Below the pieces are notes generated by a model. The model did no database searches, had not been told where the DNA came from, and saw only the letters and a program-made list of their open reading frames with translations. 64,000 nucleotides of DNA from a virus: the IMG/VR virus record IMGVR_UViG_3300042330_000875, positions 82,078 through 146,077 of that record; one strand, 5' to 3'. A program made the translations under genes and the position numbers. Shown piece after piece: positions 25,432 to 33,115 of the stretch; within the stretch, counting starts at the first letter, position 1; every line of letters begins with the position of its first letter.

Positions 25432-25938
25432 TTACCTTTTAACTTCTAAAATATTAATAAAGCCTTCTTGTTTAGAAGGAGCGTTATAAGATTTAGCCAT
25501 ATTTTCAATTACATGATTGGGAATAACTTTACTGCCGTTAGTTTCTTTTTCACGTTTTGCCAATTGCTGTTTGAGAATTTGATCATTAACAATAACATTA
25601 ACTGCATATTTATTATAATCATTGGGAATTTGTGCAATTTTACCTTTACGAGATTTAACACTCATATTTGTTTGGTTCCAAATGATATTATCGCCATTGG
25701 CAATTGCTGTTTGAAGACGACGATCAAATTCTTTTTGCACTTTTTTAAAAGGCAAATCTTTAAATGCTTGGGAATATGAAATATTGTTTTTTTTAGCATA
25801 CTCTTCAAAAATATCATCGGTACTTAATACCACAATATTTTTTGTAAAAGTCTTATTGGTAATAAATTGTTCAATCCAATAATCTTTGCCAGAACCCGGC
25901 AAACCAATCATCATAATGAAAAATTTTTCATTAAACAT
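25432..25938 (-). CDS. P-loop polynucleotide kinase-like protein
   Basis: 168 residues. Walker A GLPGSGKD (12-19), VVLSTDDIFEE (catalytic Asp region), a DRRLQ helix, IIWNQTNMS and R-rich lid KRKGKI/KREKE. This pattern matches the 5'-kinase domain of T4 PseT/Pnkp and zeta-toxin-like kinases. No phosphatase domain is fused. With the RNA ligase at 38585 and the phosphatases at 40792 and 61695 it could supply an RNA repair pathway (inference). Confidence 0.7.
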   Translation of the reverse strand: MFNEKFFIMMIGLPGSGKDYWIEQFITNKTFTKNIVVLSTDDIFEEYAKKNNISYSQAFKDLPFKKVQKEFDRRLQTAIANGDNIIWNQTNMSVKSRKGKIAQIPNDYNKYAVNVIVNDQILKQQLAKREKETNGSKVIPNHVIENMAKSYNAPSKQEGFINILEVKR

Positions 25939-25962
25939 ATTAATCTCCTTTATTAGATAAAA

Positions 25963-25990
25963 ACCTTAACATAAAGAAAATTTATGTCAA
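25963..25990 (-). promoter_or_regulatory. Promoter for the long minus-strand operon
   Basis: Minus strand: TTGACA (25990-25985), 16 bp, TAAGGT (25968-25963), about 25 bp before the kinase gene. The -10 is weak. Confidence 0.45.
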
Positions 25991-25993
25991 CAA

Positions 25994-26023
25994 AAAAGAG
26001 GGAAATTTAAATTTCCCTCTTTT
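25994..26023. terminator. Bidirectional terminator
   Basis: Perfect 30-bp palindrome identical to 15407-15436; ends the 26022-26210 gene on the minus strand. Confidence 0.8.
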
Positions 26024-26210
26024 ATTTTTTGATTGCACTATTAATATCATACAGATGTTGTAAAATTGGTACAGCTACATATTTTTCTGTATTAATTTTA
26101 TCGAGTAAAGACTTATCAAAAGTTTCTAATACAACTTCATTTGTATCAAGTTTTTTAATAACCCAAGAAGCTGGATTATTCATATGATTTTTTTGCCACG
26201 ACGAAGACAT
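26022..26210 (-). CDS. Hypothetical small protein
   Basis: 62 residues: MSSSWQKNHMNNPASWVIKK, then LDTNEVVLETFDKSLLDKIN and a helical end. Its stop lies at the terminator. Unrecognised. Confidence 0.5.
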   Translation of the reverse strand: MSSSWQKNHMNNPASWVIKKLDTNEVVLETFDKSLLDKINTEKYVAVPILQHLYDINSAIKK

Positions 26211-26270
26211 TATTATTTCTCCTTGTGTTGAAAATTAAAAATAACACACAGATATTAATAGTCAAGACGA

Positions 26271-26585
26271 TTATAATTTAATATGTAAATTAATTTGCCT
26301 TGATCCTTCATATTCATAATCGATCCAATTTAATGAAGCCTTATATCCAGCCTGATTAAGTCGTTCGACCACAATATCAAGCATGTCTGTATTAATTGAA
26401 ACATGACCTTTTAAAATCAAATCGTTTTGCCCAATATTAATAAATTCTGATTTATTTTTTAACGCGGAAACCAATTCTTTTTGAATGTTATTTAAAATAC
26501 GGTTAGCATGATTTGAATTTTGAATTTGATTCTTATTTTTCTCTTCTTCAATAATTTTAATGGTTTCTTCTTTAGATGTGAACAT
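26271..26585 (-). CDS. Hypothetical protein
   Basis: 104 residues: long charged N-terminal helix, then INIGQNDLILKGH ... ERLNQAGYKASLNWI and a final strand. The helix/L-x-x-AGY/strand plan recalls the 51192 protein, suggesting distant paralogy. Driven by the palindrome promoter at 26646-26618. Confidence 0.55.
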   Translation of the reverse strand: MFTSKEETIKIIEEEKNKNQIQNSNHANRILNNIQKELVSALKNKSEFINIGQNDLILKGHVSINTDMLDIVVERLNQAGYKASLNWIDYEYEGSRQINLHIKL

Positions 26586-26617
26586 ATTAAATCTCCTTGT
26601 GTTTATCTGATTTACCC

Positions 26618-26646
26618 AATATAGAAAATTTTCTTGTCCTTGTCAA
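26618..26646 (-). promoter_or_regulatory. Consensus promoter with AGAAAATTTTCT palindrome
   Basis: Minus strand: TTGACA (26646-26641), 17 bp, TATATT (26623-26618). Same block and same joint to module R as at 22138. Confidence 0.8.
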
Positions 26647-26669
26647 TCACTTTTTCAAATTTAATTTTT

Positions 26670-26754
26670 GTTAAGTTGCAGTTGAGGGAACTCTCTCAAT
26701 ATTTCCTTGTTTTCTGCGGCTCTTCGTGAATAACAAATTTATTAGAAAAGAGAA
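26670..26754 (-). repeat. Intergenic module R, copy C (orphan)
   Basis: Matches 14881-14966 nearly throughout, but no type B gene precedes it; the ATG of the 18-codon frame is ACG here. It suggests that a type B gene was lost from this site. Confidence 0.6.
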
Positions 26755-26845
26755 TTTATAGGTATCTATTACGCGTATTAAGGTTTAAATTTATCACTTG
26801 TCTTTTTGAGATTTTATGTTATAGGATATTATTAAGGAGTAAATT

Positions 26846-27109
26846 ATGTATGAACATTTAAGCAATTATTTTTATAAAATATTTCATTATAAAAAAGATT
26901 TAAGATTATTAAAACAAAAGATAAAAGATTCTCGTATCAGAACCTTTAAATTAATGTATGGTGAAATTAGAATAATTTATGAATTTAAAGTGATGACTAT
27001 ATATTATATTTTACCTAATAATATGATACCAGTTATAGTTGTAGATAGAATTTATGATATTAATTTATTTCGAGTATTTTTGTCTTATTTGTTATTGGAG
27101 TTAAAATGA
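26846..27109 (+). CDS. Hypothetical small protein, paralogue of 27106
   Basis: 87 residues, basic start (FYKIFHYKKDLRLLKQKIKD), then beta-rich (VMTIYYILPNNMIPVIVVD). Shares the F-Y-(K/R)-(I/L)-F-x-Y-x-K-x-(V/L)-(K/R)-x-L pattern with the next gene. AAGGAG SD. It starts a plus-strand run to 31048. Confidence 0.55.
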   Translation: MYEHLSNYFYKIFHYKKDLRLLKQKIKDSRIRTFKLMYGEIRIIYEFKVMTIYYILPNNMIPVIVVDRIYDINLFRVFLSYLLLELK

Positions 27110-27402
27110 ATATTTTTAGAAAATTTTATTATAGATTATTTGTTTATCCAAAACAAGTTAAGAAATTAAGAAAAAATAAACTATCACGTTATTTTACAAT
27201 TAATAATTTATTGATATGGATTGATAATCAATCCTTTTTTATTCTTTGTATTGAGCGTGATTTATTTTCTGTTTATTATGATAATAGTGATTTTTGGGGA
27301 CAATATTTAATTTTAGGTAATAAGATTTATGATTATGATTTATGTGAAATTGTATTATCAGAAATAATCAATCAATTAGATCGAGAAAATTTAAATAAAT
27401 GA
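27106..27402 (+). CDS. Hypothetical small protein, paralogue of 26846
   Basis: 98 residues: KFYYRLFVYPKQVKKLRKNK, then LLIWIDNQSFFILCIERD and an acidic helical end. Overlaps both neighbours by 4 nt. Probably a tandem duplicate of the preceding gene. Confidence 0.55.
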   Translation: MNIFRKFYYRLFVYPKQVKKLRKNKLSRYFTINNLLIWIDNQSFFILCIERDLFSVYYDNSDFWGQYLILGNKIYDYDLCEIVLSEIINQLDRENLNK

Positions 27403-27686
27403 TGGAACAAATAAAAAAAGGTTGGCAACAATTATGGGAAGATTTTAATCGTTTAATTTCTTTTGAAGTTAATGATTTCAAAATAATAAAAATTTCACAA
27501 GATGGTGGATTAAAAGTTTATTGGAACAAAAGTGATCCTTATATCGATCAATTAACCGTTCAATTATTTGAGGAATCTTTAAAAACTTGTGAAGAAACTG
27601 GAATGATTGGTGATTTAACAGAAATAAATGGTAAAAAATTTATTTTAAATAAAAAATTAATTAAAGAAAAATTATCTAAGATTTAA
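27399..27686 (+). CDS. Hypothetical small protein
   Basis: 95 residues: WQQLWEDFNRLISFEVNDFK start, beta pair with KISQDGGLKVYWNKSD, helical FEESLKTCEETG and a basic end. Coupled to the gene before by a 4-nt overlap. Unrecognised. Confidence 0.55.
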   Translation: MMEQIKKGWQQLWEDFNRLISFEVNDFKIIKISQDGGLKVYWNKSDPYIDQLTVQLFEESLKTCEETGMIGDLTEINGKKFILNKKLIKEKLSKI

Positions 27687-27714
27687 TTGACAAAAAATAT
27701 TTTTCATATATTGT
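27687..27714 (+). promoter_or_regulatory. Promoter
   Basis: TTGACA (27687-27692) directly after the previous stop, 16 bp, TATTGT (27709-27714), ahead of 27738. Confidence 0.45.
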
Positions 27715-27737
27715 AAAATTCTTTATAGGAGAATTTT

Positions 27738-28037
27738 ATGAGTAAGATTATTAATGAAGGTTTTTGGTATTCAAAATACGAACCTAATTTACCCAAACCT
27801 GTTGATAGTGGAGATTGGGCTGAAAAAGAACAATTTATTTTAAAATTAGAAAAATTACAAAATACATTATCTCCTGTTGGTTATAAAGGATGGTCAACTT
27901 GTCGTATTTGTAATTGTATGAATGGTAGTGAAGAATATTCATATAAAAATTTTGTTTGGCCTAGCGGTTATTTGCATTACATTCGTGATCATAATGTTCA
28001 TCCAAGTGATAAATTTAAAAAATTAATTTTAGGATAA
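27738..28037 (+). CDS. Putative zinc-binding small protein
   Basis: 99 residues. CRICNCMNGSEEYSYKNFVW then GYLHYIRDHNVHPS gives a C-x2-C ... H-x4-H-x2-H arrangement typical of a treble-clef or zinc-knuckle module. I recall similar 'CR.C....G..E......WP.G..HY...H.V.P' proteins in phages and bacteria. Function unknown; nucleic-acid binding is possible. Confidence 0.6.
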   Translation: MSKIINEGFWYSKYEPNLPKPVDSGDWAEKEQFILKLEKLQNTLSPVGYKGWSTCRICNCMNGSEEYSYKNFVWPSGYLHYIRDHNVHPSDKFKKLILG

Positions 28038-28040
28038 ATT

Positions 28041-28781
28041 ATGTATAGTTCTGATCAAATTTTTTATCATATTTGGAATATTTTGCTTCCGGTTAAAAAT
28101 CGCAGTGCTGAAACCGCAGGTATGTTAACATTATTTGTTGATATAATTCATTATCTTGTTTATAATAAACGTTTAATTAGTGATGATTTTAGAGTTAATC
28201 CACAATATAAAAAACGTGGGTATTCAAATAATTTACCAACAATTAGTACAAAACTTTTACATGATAAAGGTTTTAATAACAAATTTGATTTTAGTTTAGT
28301 TAATAACATTTATAAAACAAATATTCCTGATTCATTAAAAGAATTTATTGTATTAGTTTGTGACTATTTTATTGAAAATTATCGAACTATTGGAGTTTTT
28401 AAATTAAGATTAGAATTGTCACAACATTATCAACAATGTTTTTCTTCTTGTTATATTAAAGAACGAGTACCAAAATGGTATGAATTTTTCAGAGAAGTTG
28501 AAGAAACTGAAATTTTTGGTTGTGTTCATTTAAACCTTGAAACATTAGCAAAAGAATTTCAAAATGAAACTGATTTATCAATTTTTAAAAATAAAAAATT
28601 TAAAGAAACAACTAAAAACAATGAAGTTAATAAGAATAAAGAAACAGTTAGGCGTTTATTAAGTTTTATACGAGAAGATGCCAATCAACAAGAAGCTTTA
28701 ACTGCAATTTTAAAAGTTAAAGAATTAATGGCAAAAGAAAATAAAGATTTTGATAAAATTATATTGGAAAATTTTCAATGA
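28041..28781 (+). CDS. Hypothetical protein
   Basis: 246 residues, helix-rich, with DKGFNNKFDFSLVNNIYKTN in the middle and a charged C-terminal coil (EVNKNKETVRRLLSFIREDA). No family recognised. Followed by two small tail-bearing genes with 4-nt overlaps. Confidence 0.55.
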   Translation: MYSSDQIFYHIWNILLPVKNRSAETAGMLTLFVDIIHYLVYNKRLISDDFRVNPQYKKRGYSNNLPTISTKLLHDKGFNNKFDFSLVNNIYKTNIPDSLKEFIVLVCDYFIENYRTIGVFKLRLELSQHYQQCFSSCYIKERVPKWYEFFREVEETEIFGCVHLNLETLAKEFQNETDLSIFKNKKFKETTKNNEVNKNKETVRRLLSFIREDANQQEALTAILKVKELMAKENKDFDKIILENFQ

Positions 28782-29077
28782 ATATAAAAGAAAAACTATT
28801 AGAATTAGATTATAATTTATTTTCTGATCCAAATTTAAGAATTATTGAATATATGGGCGATGATACATATGAAATGTTTTCATTAGATGAATTAACAAAT
28901 AGTAATTATTCTGTGTTGGGTTATTATAATGATCATATTTTTGGTTTAGTTGCGGAACATTTAAAAGCATTAAAAATTAAACATTATGTTTTTAAATATA
29001 AAAATTTGCCCCGTCCGTTTATATTTTATTGTTTTTTAACAAATACCGATGAAATTTTATTGAGTTTAATGAAATGA
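28778..29077 (+). CDS. Small protein with NTDEILLSLMK tail
   Basis: 99 residues: helix (KEKLLELDYNLFS), beta-rich middle, then PFIFYCFLTNTDEILLSLMK, matching the shared strand-TD-helix tail. Overlaps both neighbours by 4 nt. Confidence 0.6.
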   Translation: MNIKEKLLELDYNLFSDPNLRIIEYMGDDTYEMFSLDELTNSNYSVLGYYNDHIFGLVAEHLKALKIKHYVFKYKNLPRPFIFYCFLTNTDEILLSLMK

Positions 29078-29448
29078 ATAATTTAGAAAAATTTTTTAAT
29101 AGTGATAATAAGTTTAAAAAACATTTATCAAATCCTGATTTAGTTATTATTGATTTGATTGATCAATTAGAAGATACATTTACCAATGAACCATTAACAT
29201 TTTATCGTTATCATGAACTAGTTGATACTTTTGATGAAAATAAATTTTATAATTTTGGCAAACCTTGTTCAAAATTTGATATATTTGACAGTATTAGTAA
29301 TAGTAAAACTATACAACAATTTTTAAAAATGCATAATAAAAAAATTTATTATAAAACATTTAGAAAAGAAATTGATAAATGTTATCCTAAAGTTTTTTAT
29401 ACATTTTTAACTGATACTGAATTAGCCATTTGGGATTTGATGAAATAA
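29074..29448 (+). CDS. Small protein with DTELAIWDLMK tail
   Basis: 124 residues. NPDLVIIDLIDQ near the start parallels DPNLRIIEYMGD of the preceding protein, and both end F(C/T)FLT(N/D)T(D/E), so the two are tandem paralogues despite low overall similarity. Confidence 0.6.
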   Translation: MNNLEKFFNSDNKFKKHLSNPDLVIIDLIDQLEDTFTNEPLTFYRYHELVDTFDENKFYNFGKPCSKFDIFDSISNSKTIQQFLKMHNKKIYYKTFRKEIDKCYPKVFYTFLTDTELAIWDLMK

Positions 29449-29540
29449 TGAATAATTTACTTGAGTTGTACAAAAAGAATTTTGATTTTAAAATGTTAAT
29501 TGATAACTCTTACATTTATTACAGAAAGAATAAAAAATGA
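29448..29540 (+). CDS. Small ORF, 30 aa
   Basis: MNNLLELYKKNFDFKMLIDN plus SYIYYRKNKK; its ATG overlaps the previous stop and its TGA overlaps the RNase H start. The MNNLxxxxK start resembles 29074, so it may be a remnant of another tandem copy kept for coupling. Confidence 0.4.
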   Translation: MNNLLELYKKNFDFKMLIDNSYIYYRKNKK

Positions 29541-29986
29541 AAGTTTATTATGCAGATGGTAGTTGTTTAAACAATCCTGGCGTTGGCGCATGGGGTTTTA
29601 CTGATTTAACCAATTCAACAGTTGGTAATGAAATTTATACAACAAATGGACGTATGGAATTAATGGCTGTAGTTGAATGTATAAATCAAATTACTGAAAA
29701 CAGTACGATTTATTCTGATAGCAGTTATGTTGTAAAAGGTTTTAATGAATACATACATAAGTGGAAAAATAATACTTGGAAGAAAAAAGGTGGACCAATT
29801 AAGCATTTAGATTTATGGATGATCGCTGACCGTAAATTAACGGAATTAAAAATTAAAAATATTTCTGTTGACGTTTGTTGGGTTAAAGGTCATGCTGATA
29901 ATTATGGTAATAATTTTATTGATCGTTTAGTTCAAGAAGAAAGTTTAAAAGTGAAAAATGGAAAATCGTTTTATATTAGAAAATAA
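29537..29986 (+). CDS. rnhA: Ribonuclease HI
   Basis: 149 residues with the full RNase H1 catalytic set: D7 (YYADGS), E41 (GRMELMA), D61 (YSDSSYV), D129 (FIDRLV), plus H119 in WVKGHADN and basic WKNNTWKKKGG substrate loop. Degrades RNA in RNA:DNA hybrids, here presumably primer removal in replication or nucleotide recycling. T4 uses an unrelated 5'-nuclease type RNase H, so this is a cellular-type enzyme. Confidence 0.92.
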   Translation: MKVYYADGSCLNNPGVGAWGFTDLTNSTVGNEIYTTNGRMELMAVVECINQITENSTIYSDSSYVVKGFNEYIHKWKNNTWKKKGGPIKHLDLWMIADRKLTELKIKNISVDVCWVKGHADNYGNNFIDRLVQEESLKVKNGKSFYIRK

Positions 29987-30284
29987 TTTACAAAAATATC
30001 TAAAAAATGAAAATTATTATTTTTTATATATTGTTAAAGGTAAAGGTGTTCTTTCTAATAATGAAGAATATTTATCTGATATATTAAAATATTCTTATGA
30101 TAATGTTTATTTTAATTGTGCTTGGTCTTTAATAGAAGACGAATTTAAAAATATATTGGATAAATATTTTCCAATGTTTGATATAAATAAAATTCAAAAA
30201 ATTTCTTTAATTAAAGAATATTATTTTATACCATTTATTGAATTAACTAATACCGATTATTGCATTTATAAATTACAAAATTAG
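29958..30284 (+). CDS. Small protein with NTDYCIYKLQN tail
   Basis: 108 residues beginning inside the RNase H gene (29-nt overlap). Helix-rich, many N, K, Y. Ends FIELTNTDYCIYKLQN, the same tail as 40093 (NTDYCLWRLKS) and related to type A. Unknown function. Confidence 0.6.
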   Translation: MENRFILENNLQKYLKNENYYFLYIVKGKGVLSNNEEYLSDILKYSYDNVYFNCAWSLIEDEFKNILDKYFPMFDINKIQKISLIKEYYFIPFIELTNTDYCIYKLQN

Positions 30285-30293
30285 GAGAAAACA

Positions 30294-30722
30294 ATGATTA
30301 TTGAACAAATTAAAAATCAAGCTTTAGTTTTACGCAAAGAAAAAAATCGTTTAGGCGCAACATTAATGACTTTACTAAATGACATTAATATGATTGGAAA
30401 AAACGCAATTCCACCAAGAGAAAGCACTGATGAAGAAGCAGTTCGCGTAATTCGCAAAGCCATCCAAATTCAAGAAGAAAATTTAAAATTAGTTTCCGTT
30501 GATAAGAAAGCATCAATTGAAGAAGAAATTTCATTATTTCAAACATTTTTACCAAAACAATTAACTGTTGAACAATTACGTGAAATTATTGTTAATTTTA
30601 TTGAAAAAGAAAATTTAGAAAAATCACCTAAATCAATTGGGGTTATTATGAAAATGTTGAATAAAGATTATCTTGGTAGTTTTGAACCTAAAACGGCAAA
30701 TGAAATTATTAAGTCATTATAA
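30294..30722 (+). CDS. GatB/YqeY-domain protein
   Basis: 142 residues, all-helical: RKEKNRLGATLMTLLNDI, EAVRVIRKAIQIQEENL, EIEEISLFQTFLPKQLT and KSIGVIMKMLNKDYLG match the YqeY family (tRNA amidotransferase-related). YqeY's role is uncertain even in bacteria; phage copies may act on tRNA-dependent steps (inference). SD TTAGGAG. Confidence 0.8.
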   Translation: MIIEQIKNQALVLRKEKNRLGATLMTLLNDINMIGKNAIPPRESTDEEAVRVIRKAIQIQEENLKLVSVDKKASIEEEISLFQTFLPKQLTVEQLREIIVNFIEKENLEKSPKSIGVIMKMLNKDYLGSFEPKTANEIIKSL

Positions 30723-31048
30723 TGTATGTTTATTATATTGATGGGAAGAAATTTATAACTGAATATAATAGTGTAATTCCTTGGTTAGAAATTTATTCAC
30801 CTGATGAAAATACACCTGCTTATGAAGATTTAGAATATGGGTATAAGTGTTGGTATCAAAACGGTAAAAGACATCGATTGACTGGACCCGCAAGAATGTG
30901 GTCGGCTGGAAAAAAAGAATTTTGGTTAAATGATAAACATTATGAAAAGGTTCATAATTGGTTGAAAGATCACCCAAATCCCGATCTTTATTTTGATGCA
31001 ATTGGTTTAAATGAAACTGAAAGAGTTTTGTGGTTTTTGCAAAATTAA
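30722..31048 (+). CDS. YYIDGEKF family protein, type A
   Basis: 108 residues: VYYIDGKKF, YSPDENTPA, RHRLTGPARMW, EFWLNDKHY, NWLKDHPNPD and NETERVLWFLQN. Its ATG overlaps the YqeY stop (TAATG); last gene of the operon. Confidence 0.87.
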   Translation: MYVYYIDGKKFITEYNSVIPWLEIYSPDENTPAYEDLEYGYKCWYQNGKRHRLTGPARMWSAGKKEFWLNDKHYEKVHNWLKDHPNPDLYFDAIGLNETERVLWFLQN

Positions 31049-31051
31049 TAC

Positions 31052-31080
31052 TTGACAGAAATCAAAAAAATTTCTATATT
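31052..31080 (+). promoter_or_regulatory. Consensus promoter, palindrome degenerate
   Basis: TTGACA 31052-31057, 17 bp, TATATT 31075-31080; spacer end AAAAAAATTTC is a weakened operator. Confidence 0.75.
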
Positions 31081-31128
31081 AGATTTATCAAGACGAGAAA
31101 GTCTCAATTGAACAAAGGAGAAAAAATT

Positions 31129-31312
31129 ATGAGCACGCAAAATAATGATTTTATTGATGGCGCAGTGGCTTGTAAAAGCGTAATTGTCGATCTTATTTGG
31201 AAACAAATGGAAACAAATGGAAACCGATGATAATCCCAATTTGCTACGTTTAGTTCGTTTAGTTGAAAATTTTAACGTTAATGAATTGCATAATGAAATA
31301 TCATCATTCTAA
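31129..31312 (+). pseudogene. Small gene interrupted by a 10-bp tandem duplication
   Basis: From ATG 31129 (SD AAAGGAG) the frame reads MSTQNNDFIDGAVACKSVIV ... WKQMETNGNR and stops. Two exact adjacent copies of AAACAAATGG lie at 31201-31210 and 31211-31220. Removing one restores a 57-codon frame ending RLVENFNVNELHNEISSF at 31312, right before the terminator. So the ancestral gene was 57 aa; the duplication may be reversible by slippage. Confidence 0.7.
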
Positions 31313-31317
31313 TAAAT

Positions 31318-31347
31318 AAAAGGGGGAGAATTAATTCTCCCCTTTTT
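31318..31347. terminator. Bidirectional terminator
   Basis: GGGGAGAATT palindrome (31323-31342) with A and T flanks between convergent genes. Confidence 0.8.
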
Positions 31348-32115
31348 CTATCCAATTACAAATCCATATCCTTCATTTTGATCAACAATAGCATGTAATT
31401 GCGCTTCTAAACGCTCTTGTGCGGCAAATCCTTCACTTTTTAAACTATCACCATTTAATGTTATTCCGCCTTGTGGACCAGCTAAAGATTGAAATTTACT
31501 TCTAGCTTCCCCAATTATAACTTTTAATGTAGCAACCGCATAATCTCTCAACCAAGAACGAGCATAAACATCTTGAAATAAAATTTCATCTGGTTTTTGA
31601 CCAAATGCCCATATTAAAATATTTTCATTTGCTAAAAATTTTCTGTCTAAACTCAATATATGAGTATTATGGTCCCAGCGATAAACAACTTCTTTCCCAA
31701 ATAATCTACCAACTAATTCTTGATACTGCATTGCATAATCATAAGTTGCCAATGTACCAGTTCCGCCAGTTCCCATTGCGCCAGGATTGCTTGTCATATA
31801 AATGTTATTGGTCCAAGCTAAACTAAATGGATCAGTTGCACTTGCACCACCTGCACTACCAGCACCACGACGATAAACTTGACGAATTAATTGGATAGAA
31901 TTATCCAATTGATAATCATATTGTTCTCGTTGTATTTCTAAATTAATATAAACATCTTGCATTGAATTATTACTTCTTTGACGATATTTGTCAATTGTTA
32001 CAACCGTTGCTAATTCTAAATGTTCAGGATCAGCTTCTAAATCAATCATACCCAAACCCAACATAAGTTGAATTTCTTTTTTAAAGTTATTTCTATTTGG
32101 TTGCATTATTATCAC
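31348..32115 (-). CDS. T4-like virion structural protein (neck/head-tail type)
   Basis: 255 residues. Contains NSMQDVYINLEIQ, YRRGAGSAGG, RWDHNTHILSLDRKF and DVYARSWLRDYAVATLKVII then GPQGGITLNGDSL, a set I associate with a structural protein conserved in T4-like phages of marine and alphaproteobacterial hosts, often labelled neck protein. Its start lies inside the radical SAM gene (23-nt overlap). Confidence 0.6.
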   Translation of the reverse strand: MIIMQPNRNNFKKEIQLMLGLGMIDLEADPEHLELATVVTIDKYRQRSNNSMQDVYINLEIQREQYDYQLDNSIQLIRQVYRRGAGSAGGASATDPFSLAWTNNIYMTSNPGAMGTGGTGTLATYDYAMQYQELVGRLFGKEVVYRWDHNTHILSLDRKFLANENILIWAFGQKPDEILFQDVYARSWLRDYAVATLKVIIGEARSKFQSLAGPQGGITLNGDSLKSEGFAAQERLEAQLHAIVDQNEGYGFVIG

Positions 32116-33043
32116 CTATAAATTGACGTTCAAAAACTCTTTTACCACAATATTTTTGGCAAATTTTGCTAATTGAAAATTGTTCTTGAATTTTTTTAAA
32201 AACATTTCCATTTACAATTTGTTCAATAGAATTATTTTCTACATTTAATTCTTGTAATTCTTCATTGGAAAAAGAAAATCTTTTGTCTAAACTTAATCCC
32301 ATCCAACAACAAGGAAAAATTCTATTCCAACTGTCAAGATATAATTCTTGTTTTTCTAAACTTTGGCAACTAAATTCTCGTTCTTTAAAATTATTTGGTA
32401 ATTCAATTGTTGGTAATTCTAAATAGCCAATTGTATTTTTTTCATTATCAAAAATAGGAAATTTATCTTCTGAAAATCTATGAGTATTTTTAACAACGAA
32501 TTTTTTAAATCCTAAGTCAATGGATAAATTTCTTGCTGATTCAATTTGATGTTGATTATGTTTAAAAACAATAAACGCCCATCTTGCTTCGCAATTGTTT
32601 TTTATAACAGTTTTTGCGTTTTCTATTACTTTATCAAAGTCGCAATTTCTTCTGTAAATTGGCAAGGTATCTTTTAATCCATCAATTCCAAAAATAACAG
32701 CGCCACGATTTCCAATTGATTGTGCCAAATCTTCCCACCAATTTTCATTTCTAATCGACCCATTGGTATGAATACCAATCCAACAATTGGGAAATAATTC
32801 TCTTGTTATTTTTATTTGTTCAATTAAATGAGGGTTAGCAATTGGATCGCCATAATTACCACAAAAAGTAATTGTTTCTAACTGCATTTGACTAATAGTT
32901 TTTTTAAAAATATCAAATGATAAATTACTTGGAATTAATTTATCATTTATTGGTCCGCCATTTTGATTTCTTCCACATTGAACACAACTAGCATTGCAAA
33001 AACTACTTGTTTCAACATGAAGTGATTTAATATTATTCCACAT
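32093..33043 (-). CDS. Radical SAM enzyme with SPASM-like C-terminus
   Basis: About 316 residues from the ATG at 33043 (a TTG 24 nt upstream is possible). The CNASCVQC cluster (C16, C20, C23) binds the [4Fe-4S]/SAM centre; ITFCGNYGDPIANPHL is the GGE-like region. C-terminal Cys (SCQSLEK..., FPCCWMG, CQKYCGKR) resemble the SPASM auxiliary-cluster domain. Such enzymes modify peptides, RNA or sugars; no precursor peptide is evident nearby. It overlaps the structural gene. Confidence 0.82.
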   Translation of the reverse strand: MWNNIKSLHVETSSFCNASCVQCGRNQNGGPINDKLIPSNLSFDIFKKTISQMQLETITFCGNYGDPIANPHLIEQIKITRELFPNCWIGIHTNGSIRNENWWEDLAQSIGNRGAVIFGIDGLKDTLPIYRRNCDFDKVIENAKTVIKNNCEARWAFIVFKHNQHQIESARNLSIDLGFKKFVVKNTHRFSEDKFPIFDNEKNTIGYLELPTIELPNNFKEREFSCQSLEKQELYLDSWNRIFPCCWMGLSLDKRFSFSNEELQELNVENNSIEQIVNGNVFKKIQEQFSISKICQKYCGKRVFERQFIGDNNATK

Positions 33044-33060
33044 GTTATTATTTAAATGTC

Positions 33061-33089
33061 TTGACAAATTATAAAAAATTTTCTATATT
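33061..33089 (+). promoter_or_regulatory. Consensus promoter
   Basis: TTGACA 33061-33066, 17 bp, TATATT 33084-33089; the spacer keeps AAAAAATTTTCT. A TATAAT on the opposite strand here may serve the radical SAM gene. Confidence 0.75.
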
Positions 33090-33115
33090 AAGCTTGTTAT
33101 ATAAGGAGATTTAAT

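Noticed and set aside
13573-32592. An 18-nt identity (AAACGCCCATCTTGCTT region) between 13574 and 32577
   Set aside because: It falls in unrelated genes and different frames with no flanking similarity; treated as coincidence.
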